Source: an uncultured Phascolarctobacterium sp. (GTDB taxonomy: Bacteria > Bacillota > Negativicutes > Acidaminococcales > Acidaminococcaceae). From it: a stretch of DNA of 64,000 nt. Location of the stretch: assembly GCA_900551745.1 (NCBI GenBank), contig URXA01000003.1:74905-138904 (forward strand), written 5' to 3'. The notes beneath the pieces were generated by a model that worked only from the letters and a program-made list of their open reading frames with translations, did no database searches and had not been told where the DNA came from. This document shows positions 53,253-61,705 of this stretch, one piece after another (position 1 is the stretch's first letter; every line of letters begins with the position of its first letter). The position numbers were made by a program, and so were the translations under genes.

Positions 53253-55478
53253 TTAAATTTTATCGCCCGGCTCATAAACATGATAACCGCCCTTGCCCCT
53301 GTCTTTTACAACATACGCGGCCATATCTGCCAAATGCACCAGCTTGTCAAAATCCCTGCCATGCTCAGGGAAATAGCAAATACCAACGCTGGCAGAAACA
53401 GTAACGCCCTCATAAGCAGTATGCAGAATACGGCATAGCTCCTCCGCTCTTTTGACCGTCGCCTCCGGTGAAAGTCCCGGTGCGTAAATGTAAAATTCGT
53501 CGCCGCCAAAACGGCCGATAATATCGCCGGAACGGAAAAACTGCTGCAGCTTTGCTGCCATTTCCTGTAAAACTTTATCACCGGTCTGATGCCCCAAGGT
53601 ATCGTTGACCGTTTTAAAATTATCCAGATCCGTAAAGATAAAGCTGCCAGAACCGCCTTCTTCCAACAACGGTTCCACAACAGTTTTAAAGCCGTTTTTA
53701 TTATAAACACCTGTCAGCTGGTCGATACGGCTCATGTCCTGCAGCTTTTCTTTTTCAAGAATTTCTTCGTCGATATTATCAAGTTTGCCTACCAGACGGA
53801 TCACAGTATCTTTTTTGATGATGCAGTTAGCCATGATCCTGAACCAGTGCTGCTCGCCATTAGCATAATTTAGCAGCAGCTCGGCACTGTCGGAATGCTT
53901 GCCTGCAATAATTTGACGGATAAACGCACTGATAGCGACAGTATTTTCATCAGCCTCCGATTTTGGCGGCGGCGCAGACTCAGGAGCAAGCTCACGAAAA
54001 GGTTCAAGGCCAAAAATCCTGCGATACAGCGGCGACCAGGCAATATGCTCAGGCAGCACGTCCACATCAAAAATTATTTCGTTAGAAGCCTGCACTAAAA
54101 GATCATAACGCTCCTTCTCCAGTTCCAGCTCCTGAATAATATGCTTTTGTTCGCTGATATCAACAATAACGCAGTACATTAACAGCATCTCGTCTTTATC
54201 TATCCCTACGCTACCACGGATCAAAACAGGTATATAATGCCCGTTTTTATGCAACAGCCGCATCTCCAAATCGATCTTATCATCAAGATGCCAGACGCCA
54301 TCCAATAATGCCTGAAATTTAGGTCTATCTTCTTCATATATCAAATGCGCCCGCAAAAACGAAGGTACGTTTTCCAATTCTTCCCTAGTATAGCCAATCA
54401 GCTTTAAAAAACCATCGTTGGCATAGCGGATGCAGAACCCGACATCATTTGCCAGTGTCAAAACACCGCCGTTGATATTATCAGCGATCTGCCGCAGCAT
54501 TTCCTCCCTGTCTGCGATCTCACGATGAGCCTCTTTATTTTCCAGCCATTTTTTAACAGCAAAAACACTTAGCAGCCATACAAAAAAGGCAATGCCCGCA
54601 TTCAAAAAAATTATATTATTACCAACCCAGCCGCCTGCTTTGTCTACTTCTATGATGCAGCTGGCATTCGGCAGTTCGATATCATATTTCATCCCGCCGG
54701 TCATCGCCATTGCCGCACGGTCAGAAGCAGCAATCGTCAGTTTGGCACCGTTTTCTATCTTGTATAAATGATAACGATATTTTTGTCCCTGCAGTGCGGC
54801 AAAATTGATATTCTGCAAAGCATATTTCGGACTTGCAGGATTCATATCCAAGGTCACAGCAACCAAACCCCAGGGAGAACCGTCGGGATTTTTTACAGCT
54901 ACCCTGCCTGTCAGTACCAGCTCATCATCCTGAATCCTTCTGAACGGCCCTTCGATCACCAACTCGCCCTGTTTGCGATACACTTTTTTGATAGCGTCGT
55001 CCCTTTTCGGCTGAACCATCAGGTTTTTGCCCAAAGCACTTTTATTAACTTCATAAGGAAAACAATAGGAAATAACAGTTTTTTCAGGAATGCCGTCCTG
55101 CAGCGGACCTTCTGCCATAGCCAAAGATACATTCGTGATCAAAGCCATATCGTCAAAGGCTGTACAGACATTGTTCATTCTCTGGATACCGAGCTCTGAC
55201 ATATTACGAAAACCTTTTTCATGTACGGCGATTTTTGTGCCTTTGGCATCCAGCATACCCTGTTGGATCAGCTCACGTAAAACAAAAGCGTCATCATAAA
55301 GGTCCATCAGCTCATATCTGGTCTGCGAACCATAGCTTTCCGCCAGAAACGCCGCCCTCTCACGGGTATATTTATAGGTATCGTTGATACTGATATAGGC
55401 AGCCAAAGCACACAGCAACGCAGCAGCTGCACTGAACAGCAGTAAATATTTTTTATTGTAACCACGTTTTTTATCCAT
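53253..55478 (-). CDS. Membrane-bound sensor diguanylate cyclase (extracytoplasmic sensor-PAS-PAS-GGDEF)
   Basis: 741 residues. A first membrane helix at ~10-30, an extracytoplasmic sensor domain at ~35-285 and a second helix at ~292-312 (IIFLNAGIAFFVWLLSVFAV) are followed by two PAS domains. The cyclase begins DQLTGVYNKNGF and has DLDNFKTVNDTLGHQTGD and an intact GGDEF in GRFGGDEFYIY. It would couple an external signal to c-di-GMP. Monocistronic. It is the second GGDEF protein of the window. No EAL domain is present. Confidence 0.92.
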   Translation of the reverse strand: MDKKRGYNKKYLLLFSAAAALLCALAAYISINDTYKYTRERAAFLAESYGSQTRYELMDLYDDAFVLRELIQQGMLDAKGTKIAVHEKGFRNMSELGIQRMNNVCTAFDDMALITNVSLAMAEGPLQDGIPEKTVISYCFPYEVNKSALGKNLMVQPKRDDAIKKVYRKQGELVIEGPFRRIQDDELVLTGRVAVKNPDGSPWGLVAVTLDMNPASPKYALQNINFAALQGQKYRYHLYKIENGAKLTIAASDRAAMAMTGGMKYDIELPNASCIIEVDKAGGWVGNNIIFLNAGIAFFVWLLSVFAVKKWLENKEAHREIADREEMLRQIADNINGGVLTLANDVGFCIRYANDGFLKLIGYTREELENVPSFLRAHLIYEEDRPKFQALLDGVWHLDDKIDLEMRLLHKNGHYIPVLIRGSVGIDKDEMLLMYCVIVDISEQKHIIQELELEKERYDLLVQASNEIIFDVDVLPEHIAWSPLYRRIFGLEPFRELAPESAPPPKSEADENTVAISAFIRQIIAGKHSDSAELLLNYANGEQHWFRIMANCIIKKDTVIRLVGKLDNIDEEILEKEKLQDMSRIDQLTGVYNKNGFKTVVEPLLEEGGSGSFIFTDLDNFKTVNDTLGHQTGDKVLQEMAAKLQQFFRSGDIIGRFGGDEFYIYAPGLSPEATVKRAEELCRILHTAYEGVTVSASVGICYFPEHGRDFDKLVHLADMAAYVVKDRGKGGYHVYEPGDKI

Positions 55479-55603
55479 GCCCGGCCTCCTTAATACCGAT
55501 AATCCATTTTTATTTTATTATAGCTTATTTTCAATTATTAAACATCAAGTATTTTTATTAAATAAATATTAATACGCTTTCAGTATTGCTATTCTGCATA
55601 GTA

Positions 55604-55638
55604 AAAAGCCTGCCGGCATAATATGCCGGCAGGCTTTA
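55604..55638 (-). terminator. Terminator of the encapsulin operon
   Basis: A perfect 15-bp stem (55606-55620 with 55624-55638) rich in GC, followed by T on the minus strand. Confidence 0.9.
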
Positions 55639-55648
55639 AATTTTACGA

Positions 55649-56482
55649 TCAGCCAAAAATCACTACTGCATCTTTGCATTTGATACGCAGCAAAGCTGTT
55701 TCAAATACACGGAATTCATGATTCAGCTTAGCAGAACCCATATAACCGGTGATAAGGTCCTGACCGATAACAAGATCCATATTCTGCGGTTCAGCGCAGA
55801 CCAATACGGCTTTATTGAGTCCCAAAGCCGGAGTCATATGTAATCCGCCGCCAACCAGGGCTTTGATACGCTCGCTTTCCAGTAATCCGGTGCTGACCTG
55901 CAGACGCTGTAACTGTGCATACAGGTCAGGACTTACTGCCAAAGCATAACGCCCTCTCAAATTCTTGTCCGCAAAATGCTGCAGACCTTTAACAACATCG
56001 CTGAAAGCATTTTCATCTTTGCTCCAGTCGGATTTTTTTACTTTAAAAGCACCTTCTGCCGTAGCCAGGCCTTCATAACCGGCTTTCGGATTCCCTGCAA
56101 AAATCATCAGGTCTTCTTTCTGAGCGCAGGCATTTGCGGCAGCGCTGACCGCACCCAAATCGATCGGCATACCGATCTGCCTGGCTTGTTCCATATCTCT
56201 CCAGGATAACACAAAATCCCGATAGATCATCGGCAGCTCTTTAAAGCTGCGGCCTGTGACTTTTACCGCTTCTTCTTCCTCGCCGAAGAAATCTACACTG
56301 CCTTTTTCAGCAGGAGTCAGCACATCTACATTTACGCTTTGTGCACCGGCACCCAAAGGTCCGTAAATCTGTAAAAATTTACGTCCAACCAAAACATTTC
56401 TTGCCGCTTGGATTACGGCACTATCAATAGACTGCCATTGTTCGGCAGACAGATTAACATCATCACGCATTAAAAATTCCAT
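55649..56482 (-). CDS. Family 1 encapsulin shell protein
   Basis: 277 residues from the ATG at 56482, 7 bases after AGGAGG; the ATG at 56488 is too close to it. The N-terminus MEFLMRDDVNLSAEQWQSID is typical of encapsulins. The HK97-type fold is seen in AARNVLVGRKFLQIYGPLGA, DFVLSWRDMEQARQ and the late YALAVSPDLYAQLQR, GQDLITGYMGSA and HEFRVFETALLRI. The protein forms an icosahedral protein shell in the cytoplasm that houses a cargo enzyme. The gene lies directly after the ferritin-like cargo gene. All expected segments are present. Confidence 0.94.
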   Translation of the reverse strand: MEFLMRDDVNLSAEQWQSIDSAVIQAARNVLVGRKFLQIYGPLGAGAQSVNVDVLTPAEKGSVDFFGEEEEAVKVTGRSFKELPMIYRDFVLSWRDMEQARQIGMPIDLGAVSAAANACAQKEDLMIFAGNPKAGYEGLATAEGAFKVKKSDWSKDENAFSDVVKGLQHFADKNLRGRYALAVSPDLYAQLQRLQVSTGLLESERIKALVGGGLHMTPALGLNKAVLVCAEPQNMDLVIGQDLITGYMGSAKLNHEFRVFETALLRIKCKDAVVIFG

Positions 56483-56493
56483 GACCATACCTC

Positions 56494-56871
56494 CTATTTA
56501 TCCAGCAGGCTGCCTACGGTAGTCGCTTTATTGGTAACTTCCGTTTTATCATCGGCAATCCCGGCAGCTTTCATACCCAGTCCTTCAAGCATTTCCTTAA
56601 CTTCGCCTTCGCCGGAAATGAAATGTTCCGCTTCAGCAGGATCAAGATAACGCAGCAAGGTCATCAGTTCACCGACATGGGCTTTTTCTTCGTCACGTAT
56701 ATCGGCAATAACCATTTTTGCCACTTCGTCATCAGTAGCCTGCACATGGGCATCATACAAGTAAATAGCTTCCAGCTCACCTGCAATATCCAGACGTACG
56801 GCTTGGATCAATTCTTCTTTGGTTAACTTTCTGTTGACATTACCTTGAAACGGGTTTGCAAAATTTGGCAT
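56494..56871 (-). CDS. Encapsulated ferritin-like cargo protein (EncFtn type)
   Basis: 125 residues from the ATG at 56871, with GGTGG just upstream. Two helices carry the half-ferritin metal residues: Glu32 and Glu34 in GELEAIYLYD, and Glu62 and His65 in RDEEKAHV; Glu32, Tyr39, Glu62 and His65 coincide in number with the ferroxidase residues described for Rhodospirillum EncFtn. The tail TTVGSLLDK is a good match to the encapsulin cargo-loading peptide (TVGSL). The protein would oxidise Fe(II) and pass it into the encapsulin shell. It is co-transcribed with the shell gene (11 bases). Confidence 0.9.
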   Translation of the reverse strand: MPNFANPFQGNVNRKLTKEELIQAVRLDIAGELEAIYLYDAHVQATDDEVAKMVIADIRDEEKAHVGELMTLLRYLDPAEAEHFISGEGEVKEMLEGLGMKAAGIADDKTEVTNKATTVGSLLDK

Positions 56872-57126
56872 TACTGCCACCACCTTTCAGAATTTTGATT
56901 TATTTGCAGTGTGTAATCGCAACAAATAAAAATTATCTTTTACTATATTATAGCACTGAGAATTTAAAAAAGCAATTAACTTTTCGAACTTAACCACTGT
57001 TTTAAATTCTCTTTACAGTTTTATTATAACACCGCTACGTTTTTCTACAAGTCTAAAACCTGCTTTCTGACAGCCATTTCACACTTTAAACTTATTTTTT
57101 TGTTAAGATAATCACTTAAAAAAACT

Positions 57127-57161
57127 AAAAAACGGCCTCATCTTCAAATGAGGCCGTTTTT
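57127..57161 (-). terminator. Terminator of the DUF554 gene
   Basis: A perfect 14-bp stem (57128-57141 with 57148-57161), 6-base loop, followed by T on the minus strand. Between 56872 and 57126 I see only AT-rich promoter DNA for the encapsulin operon. Confidence 0.9.
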
Positions 57162-57164
57162 AAC

Positions 57165-57848
57165 TCAGGAAAAACATTTTAACAGCAGCACCCACACTGC
57201 AGGAACAATAAGTGCCGGCAGCATATTCAAGGTCTTGAACTTTTTTAATTCTAAAATCGCAAACCCGGAGCTCATAATAAAAACTCCGCCGATAATCGAA
57301 ATTTCTGTCATCAGCTCAGTTGTCAAAAACGGTGCCAGCCAACCGGCCAGCAGATAGATCGACCCCTGCCAGCAAAACAGTACGACTCCTGCTAAGGCTA
57401 TGCCGATACCATATGCGGAAGCCAAAACCATCGAAGCTACAAAATCAAGCGTAGCATTAGTAAAAAGGTAAGTGTTATTACCATACAGCGCGCTTTCTAT
57501 CGGCCCCAGAATCGACAGGGTCCCGATACAGAAAAGCAGTATTGCCGTAGACAGCCCCTGACCAAGGTCGGACCCGCCTTTGAACCTCCCCGCCAGACGC
57601 TGAAAGCGGCCGTCGATATCAAGCAAAGTACCGATAATGCTGCCCAGAGCCAGACTAAGAATAAACAAGACGGGGAACTTGCTCTGCGGCATATTGCTGA
57701 CCACTGCATTGGCCCCCAGGCCAACAGTCGCCAGACCCAACGCATCAAAGAGCGCTTTTTTATAATTTTCTTTGATCCCCTGCCTGAAAACACTGCCCAG
57801 CAAGCTGCCGGCAATGATCGTACCTGTATTGACGATAGTCCCCAGCAT
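57165..57848 (-). CDS. DUF554 family membrane protein (YdfK/YqgA-like)
   Basis: 227 residues with six to seven hydrophobic segments. MLGTIVNTGTIIAGSLLGSV and ALGLATVGLGAN, then SLALGSIIGTLLDI are typical of DUF554. Function is unknown in the family; a transport or channel role is guessed from topology. It stands alone with its own terminator, between mgtA and the encapsulin operon. Confidence 0.85.
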   Translation of the reverse strand: MLGTIVNTGTIIAGSLLGSVFRQGIKENYKKALFDALGLATVGLGANAVVSNMPQSKFPVLFILSLALGSIIGTLLDIDGRFQRLAGRFKGGSDLGQGLSTAILLFCIGTLSILGPIESALYGNNTYLFTNATLDFVASMVLASAYGIGIALAGVVLFCWQGSIYLLAGWLAPFLTTELMTEISIIGGVFIMSSGFAILELKKFKTLNMLPALIVPAVWVLLLKCFS

Positions 57849-57916
57849 TAATTCATCCCCCCCATTTATTATGCTTCGTATCTTTATATTATATGCGTTC
57901 CAGCGCCTATAAACAA

Positions 57917-60634
57917 CTATAGAAGTTCGCCATAGCGCTTGATATAGAGTTTTTTCATCATCGTCGCCAAAAGCATATATGCCGAAGTAATAGCAGCCAG
58001 CCAGACAAAATATTCACCAGGCAGTGAAGCCAGCCCGATAGCATGTCCAACCGCTGTAAACGGTATCACAGTCAGCACTGCGATACCGATAAATGTAAGT
58101 AATGTCACAGGCGCTGAAGCGCGGCTCTGCAGGAAGGGAATCTTGGGCGTTCTGATCATATGGATAACCAGAGTCTGTGTCCACATTGACTCAACAAACC
58201 AACCAGCCTGAAAAACAGCGATATATAATGCCTGCCGGGCAGGATCACTCAGTTCGTGAAACAAATGGCCGCCGACAACAGCCGGACAAATGATGAAATA
58301 CATCAGTGCATATGTCAAAATATCGAAAACAGAGCTTGTAGGACCGATCCAAAGCATAAATCTGCTGACACTGGAAGCATCCCATTTTCTGGGCTTGGTC
58401 AAAAACTCTTTGTCCACATTATCCCAGGGAATCGCCGTACAGGAGATATCGTAAATCAGGTTCAGCAAAATCAGATGGATCGACGCCATCGGCAGGAAGG
58501 GCAGAAAAGCACTAGCGATCAAAACTGAAAAAATATTGCCGAAATTAGACGAAGCCGTCATCTTGATATATTTAATCATATTGGCATAGGTTTTACGGCC
58601 TTCAAGAATACCCTTTTCCAAAACCAGCAAATCTTTTTCCAGCAAAATTACATCCGCCGATTCCTTGGCAATATCCACAGCCGTATCGACAGAAATACCA
58701 ACATCAGAGGCTTTCATGGCCGCCGCATCGTTGATACCGTCGCCGAGATAACCTACAGAATGTCCATTTTCACGCAGCAGGCGTACTACTCTGGCTTTCT
58801 GTGCCGGCGCCAATTTGGCAAAAACAGTGGTATACTCTGCCGCTGCCGCCAATTCTTCGTTGCTCATAGCTTCCACCTCAGAACCCAACAGCATTTTTTC
58901 TGCTGCAAGCCCTACATGACGGCAAACACATTTTGTGACCTTTTCATTGTCCCCTGTCAGTATTTTCACGGCAACACCATGCTCCTGCAAAGCTCTGATC
59001 GCAGCTGCAGTCGTTTCTTTGGGCGGATCCAGAAAAGCCAGATAACCGATCAAAACCATTTCGTTCTCGTCTGCTATCGAAAAAGCTCCTATCGGCGAAG
59101 GATTGGTTTTCTGCGCTACGGCAATGACTCTCAAGCCATCGGCATTAAGCGCATCCACTTTTTCCATAACCAGCTTTTTCATAGAAGCCGTCAGCGGCGC
59201 TACACGCCCTGCATATTCGACAAAAGCCGAAATATTCAGCATTTCCTCTACGGCGCCCTTGGTGATCATTTGCGTTTTCCCGTTCCGGTCTTCTACTACC
59301 ACACTCATCCGGCGCCGTTCAAAATCAAAGGGCAGCTCATCTACCTTCTGGTAAAAATGTTCCAGATCGCCCAGCTGATCTTTGTTTTCTTCCGCTTCCA
59401 GTTTCGTCCTGCTGATAATGGCAATATCCATCAGATTTTTCAGACCCGTCTGATAATAACTGTTTAAAAAGGCATGCCGCAATACCCGCGGCGCTTCTTT
59501 GCCTTCAATATCCAGATGATATTCCAGTACAACCTTATCCTGCGTCAGCGTACCGGTCTTATCAGTGCAGAGAATATCAATAGATCCAAGGTTCTGGATC
59601 GAATTTAAATTTTTGATAATAACTTTTTCTCTGGACATTGCGACCGCACCTTTGGCCAGACAGGTCGTAACAATCATCGGCAGCATTTCAGGCGTCAGCC
59701 CTACGGCCACGGAAATTGCAAATAGGGCCGCATTCATCCAGTCACCTTTGGTAAAGCCGTTGATAAACAAAACTACCGGCACCATGACCAGCATAAAACG
59801 TATCAAAACCCAGGAAACAGAATTGACACCTTTTTCGAAGCTGGTTTTCGGAGGCTTGCTGTTCAGAGCCTTGGCCATTTCGCCCAAAAGCGTATCATTG
59901 CCCACTGCTACGGCAGCGCCTACCGCTGTACCGCTGATGACATTACTGCCCATAAAGGCCAGATTAGGTTCTTCTGTTATAGAAGCTGCCTGAACATCCA
60001 GGCAAAGATATTTCTCTACCGGTTCACTTTCACCGGTCAATGCCGACTGACTGACAAACAGATCCCTGGCAAAAATAATACGGATATCAGCAGGTACCAT
60101 ATCGCCCGCCGATAAATGAACAAGATCACCGACGACGACTTCGTCCAGCGGGATCTCCTGCTGACCAGTTTCCATTCTTTCCACACAGGTCGTAGTTTCG
60201 ATCATAGCCGATAATTTAGCCGCTGCGTTACCGCTTCTCGTTTCCTGCACAAAACGCAGGATACCGGAAATCATAACCATCGTCGTAATAATAATCACAG
60301 TCACAGCATCTTCTTCACCCGGATCGGCCAGCCAGATATCTGTAAAAGCCGATACTGCCGCCAAAACAAACAAAATTGCTGTAAAAGGATTGATAAAAGC
60401 TTTGCAGATACGTGTAAACAGCGATTCTTTTTGCCCATGCGTCACAACATTATCGCCATACCGTTCACGAGCCTGCTCTACCATACCGGACGGCAATCCT
60501 TTGCCAGTCGTTCCCAAATATTTCAAAACTGCATCCACATCATGAGCTGCAGCAAAACGCAGTCTTTCATTGACCTTCTCACGATGCAGGATCTCCTGCG
60601 GGTTATTTTTTAAAAACAGTAATTTCTTTTTCAT
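57917..60634 (-). CDS. mgtA: Magnesium-translocating P-type ATPase
   Basis: 905 residues, P3B-type. SALTGESEPVEK is the actuator motif, CTDKTGTLTQDK the phosphorylation site, and ILTGDNEKVTKCVCRHVG plus GYLGDGINDAAAMKASDVG the hinge. About ten membrane segments include NLIYDISCTAIPWDNVD, characteristic of MgtA/MgtB. It imports Mg2+ when it is scarce. The M-box riboswitch upstream and a small leader ORF indicate Mg2+-dependent control. RBS AAGGAGG. Confidence 0.95.
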   Translation of the reverse strand: MKKKLLFLKNNPQEILHREKVNERLRFAAAHDVDAVLKYLGTTGKGLPSGMVEQARERYGDNVVTHGQKESLFTRICKAFINPFTAILFVLAAVSAFTDIWLADPGEEDAVTVIIITTMVMISGILRFVQETRSGNAAAKLSAMIETTTCVERMETGQQEIPLDEVVVGDLVHLSAGDMVPADIRIIFARDLFVSQSALTGESEPVEKYLCLDVQAASITEEPNLAFMGSNVISGTAVGAAVAVGNDTLLGEMAKALNSKPPKTSFEKGVNSVSWVLIRFMLVMVPVVLFINGFTKGDWMNAALFAISVAVGLTPEMLPMIVTTCLAKGAVAMSREKVIIKNLNSIQNLGSIDILCTDKTGTLTQDKVVLEYHLDIEGKEAPRVLRHAFLNSYYQTGLKNLMDIAIISRTKLEAEENKDQLGDLEHFYQKVDELPFDFERRRMSVVVEDRNGKTQMITKGAVEEMLNISAFVEYAGRVAPLTASMKKLVMEKVDALNADGLRVIAVAQKTNPSPIGAFSIADENEMVLIGYLAFLDPPKETTAAAIRALQEHGVAVKILTGDNEKVTKCVCRHVGLAAEKMLLGSEVEAMSNEELAAAAEYTTVFAKLAPAQKARVVRLLRENGHSVGYLGDGINDAAAMKASDVGISVDTAVDIAKESADVILLEKDLLVLEKGILEGRKTYANMIKYIKMTASSNFGNIFSVLIASAFLPFLPMASIHLILLNLIYDISCTAIPWDNVDKEFLTKPRKWDASSVSRFMLWIGPTSSVFDILTYALMYFIICPAVVGGHLFHELSDPARQALYIAVFQAGWFVESMWTQTLVIHMIRTPKIPFLQSRASAPVTLLTFIGIAVLTVIPFTAVGHAIGLASLPGEYFVWLAAITSAYMLLATMMKKLYIKRYGELL

Positions 60635-60706
60635 TGTTTTCTACCTCCTTACGGTTTTACTGCATACTTTCAGGAAAGTAGGATACACAACGAAAAGACA
60701 AAGTAT

Positions 60707-60805
60707 TTATATGTAATTGTCGCGGAAGAACAGACGCCCTAACGGCAGACCGCTTCCTGGTTCTTCGCCTTTTGGTTTTATGCCCCTACTGCCTCCTGCG
60801 TCCAT
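60707..60805 (-). CDS. 32-residue leader ORF in the mgtA 5' region
   Basis: ATG at 60805 follows GAGGTGAGAAG and encodes 32 residues ending DNYI before TAA. The middle reads KPKGEEPGSGLPLGRLFFR. It lies after the M-box terminator and 72 bases before mgtA, so it is translated only when the riboswitch allows read-through. The EEP...LP..R..FR pattern recalls the MgtL leader peptide of enterobacterial mgtA, where acidic/proline codons destabilise the ribosome and couple translation to transcription. That parallel is from memory and inferential. A hairpin TACTTTC/GAAAGTA sits between it and mgtA. Confidence 0.6.
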   Translation of the reverse strand: MDAGGSRGIKPKGEEPGSGLPLGRLFFRDNYI

Positions 60806-60869
60806 TCTTCTCACCTCACTTTTTTATAAAATATCTATAATCAGAATTCTGCGGCTGGCTACGGCAAAT

Positions 60870-60904
60870 AAAAAAACCGCGTCAATGCTTAAACAAAGAC
60901 GCGG
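60870..60904 (-). terminator. Terminator of the M-box riboswitch
   Basis: CCGCGTC/GACGCGG stem (60877-60883 with 60898-60904) followed by seven T on the minus strand. Confidence 0.88.
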
Positions 60905-61095
60905 CAATAAAACAAATTTACCTTGCAGTTCCATCAGAACCGGCCCTGTTCAAGCTTTAACTCCACAGGGCGGTGAAACTGCATTAGATTATGCCTTGTT
61001 GTCGACATAGCCTGTTCAAACCTGCTCATGGTGTCTCCACCACTCCGCGGCAGCAATCCATATCCCTGTGGTAGCCTCACCTACCAGAATATCCA
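60905..61095 (-). promoter_or_regulatory. M-box (ykoK) magnesium riboswitch
   Basis: The minus strand has the M-box landmarks GGTAGGTGAGGCTACC, ATATGGATTGCTGCCGC, CACCATGAGCAGGTTTGAAC and GGAGTTAAAGCTTGAACAGG, ending in the terminator. High Mg2+ should fold the aptamer and stop transcription before the leader ORF and mgtA. Confidence 0.88.
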
Positions 61096-61103
61096 GCTCC
61101 TAA

Positions 61104-61133
61104 ATTATATATTAGGCTATTTAATTTTGTCAA
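61104..61133 (-). promoter_or_regulatory. Promoter of the M-box/mgtA transcript
   Basis: On the minus strand TTGACA (61128-61133) and TATAAT (61104-61109), both perfect, are 18 bases apart. Confidence 0.8.
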
Positions 61134-61187
61134 TACTTTATTCATTTACAAATCATATTTTCTTTATTCTGCAATAAACCGCGCAGT

Positions 61188-61223
61188 AAAAACAGAGGTC
61201 AGCCGCTACTTGGCTGACCTCTG
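61188..61223 (-). terminator. Terminator of the merR gene
   Basis: A perfect 12-bp stem (61193-61204 with 61212-61223), then TTTTT on the minus strand. Confidence 0.88.
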
Positions 61224-61236
61224 CTGCAAATCTTAT

Positions 61237-61617
61237 TTATTGTCTTAAATTTTCTTCCTCAAATTTTAAACATCTTTCCTCATAACCATCTATTTTCATA
61301 TCCAACCGTTCCAGTACAGCCTGCATAGCTACTATCTTGTCGGCAAGCTGCTGTCTTTGCTCTACCAAAAGATCTTTACGGGCAGCGATCGTCTCCTTGC
61401 CCAGGCGGAACATCGCCACATATTCAATCAGCATTTCTACCGGAATACCAACACCGCGCATGCACTTAATAAATTCTACCCAATTACAATCTTTTTCATC
61501 ATAATCACGAATACCGCTGCTGCTGCGCTTGACCGGCGGTATCAGGCCAATTCGTTCATAATAACGCAGCGTATCAGCTGTCAAGCCAAACGTTTTACTG
61601 ACTTCTGCAATCGTCAT
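61237..61617 (-). CDS. MerR-family transcriptional regulator
   Basis: 126 residues. The N-terminal helix-turn-helix and wing read TIAEVSKTFGLTADTLRYYE and RIGLIPPVKRSSSGIRDY; a long dimerisation helix at ~75-112 follows, and there is no metal-binding Cys cluster, so it is an AdhR/YyaN-like member rather than a metal sensor. Its own promoter has the 19-base spacer such regulators need. It is the third gene of a cluster with an aldo-keto reductase and a DUF1624 protein, and likely controls both promoters. Confidence 0.9.
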   Translation of the reverse strand: MTIAEVSKTFGLTADTLRYYERIGLIPPVKRSSSGIRDYDEKDCNWVEFIKCMRGVGIPVEMLIEYVAMFRLGKETIAARKDLLVEQRQQLADKIVAMQAVLERLDMKIDGYEERCLKFEEENLRQ

Positions 61618-61641
61618 AGAGCAACACCTCCTCCTGTGATT

Positions 61642-61672
61642 ATTTTAACACCTGGAGTCAACTCCAAGTCAA
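61642..61672 (-). promoter_or_regulatory. MerR-type promoter/operator of merR
   Basis: TTGACT and TAAAAT on the minus strand are 19 bases apart, with the dyad TGGAGTTGACTCCA inside the spacer, as in operators of AdhR-like MerR proteins. Confidence 0.75.
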
Positions 61673-61705
61673 GCAATAATTTATTTTACAAGAATACTCC
61701 CGCTG

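Noticed and set aside
60717..61010. 97-codon plus-strand ORF over the M-box and mgtA leader
   Set aside because: It runs antisense through the riboswitch and terminator. The minus-strand 32-codon ORF there has a ribosome site and fits the transcript.
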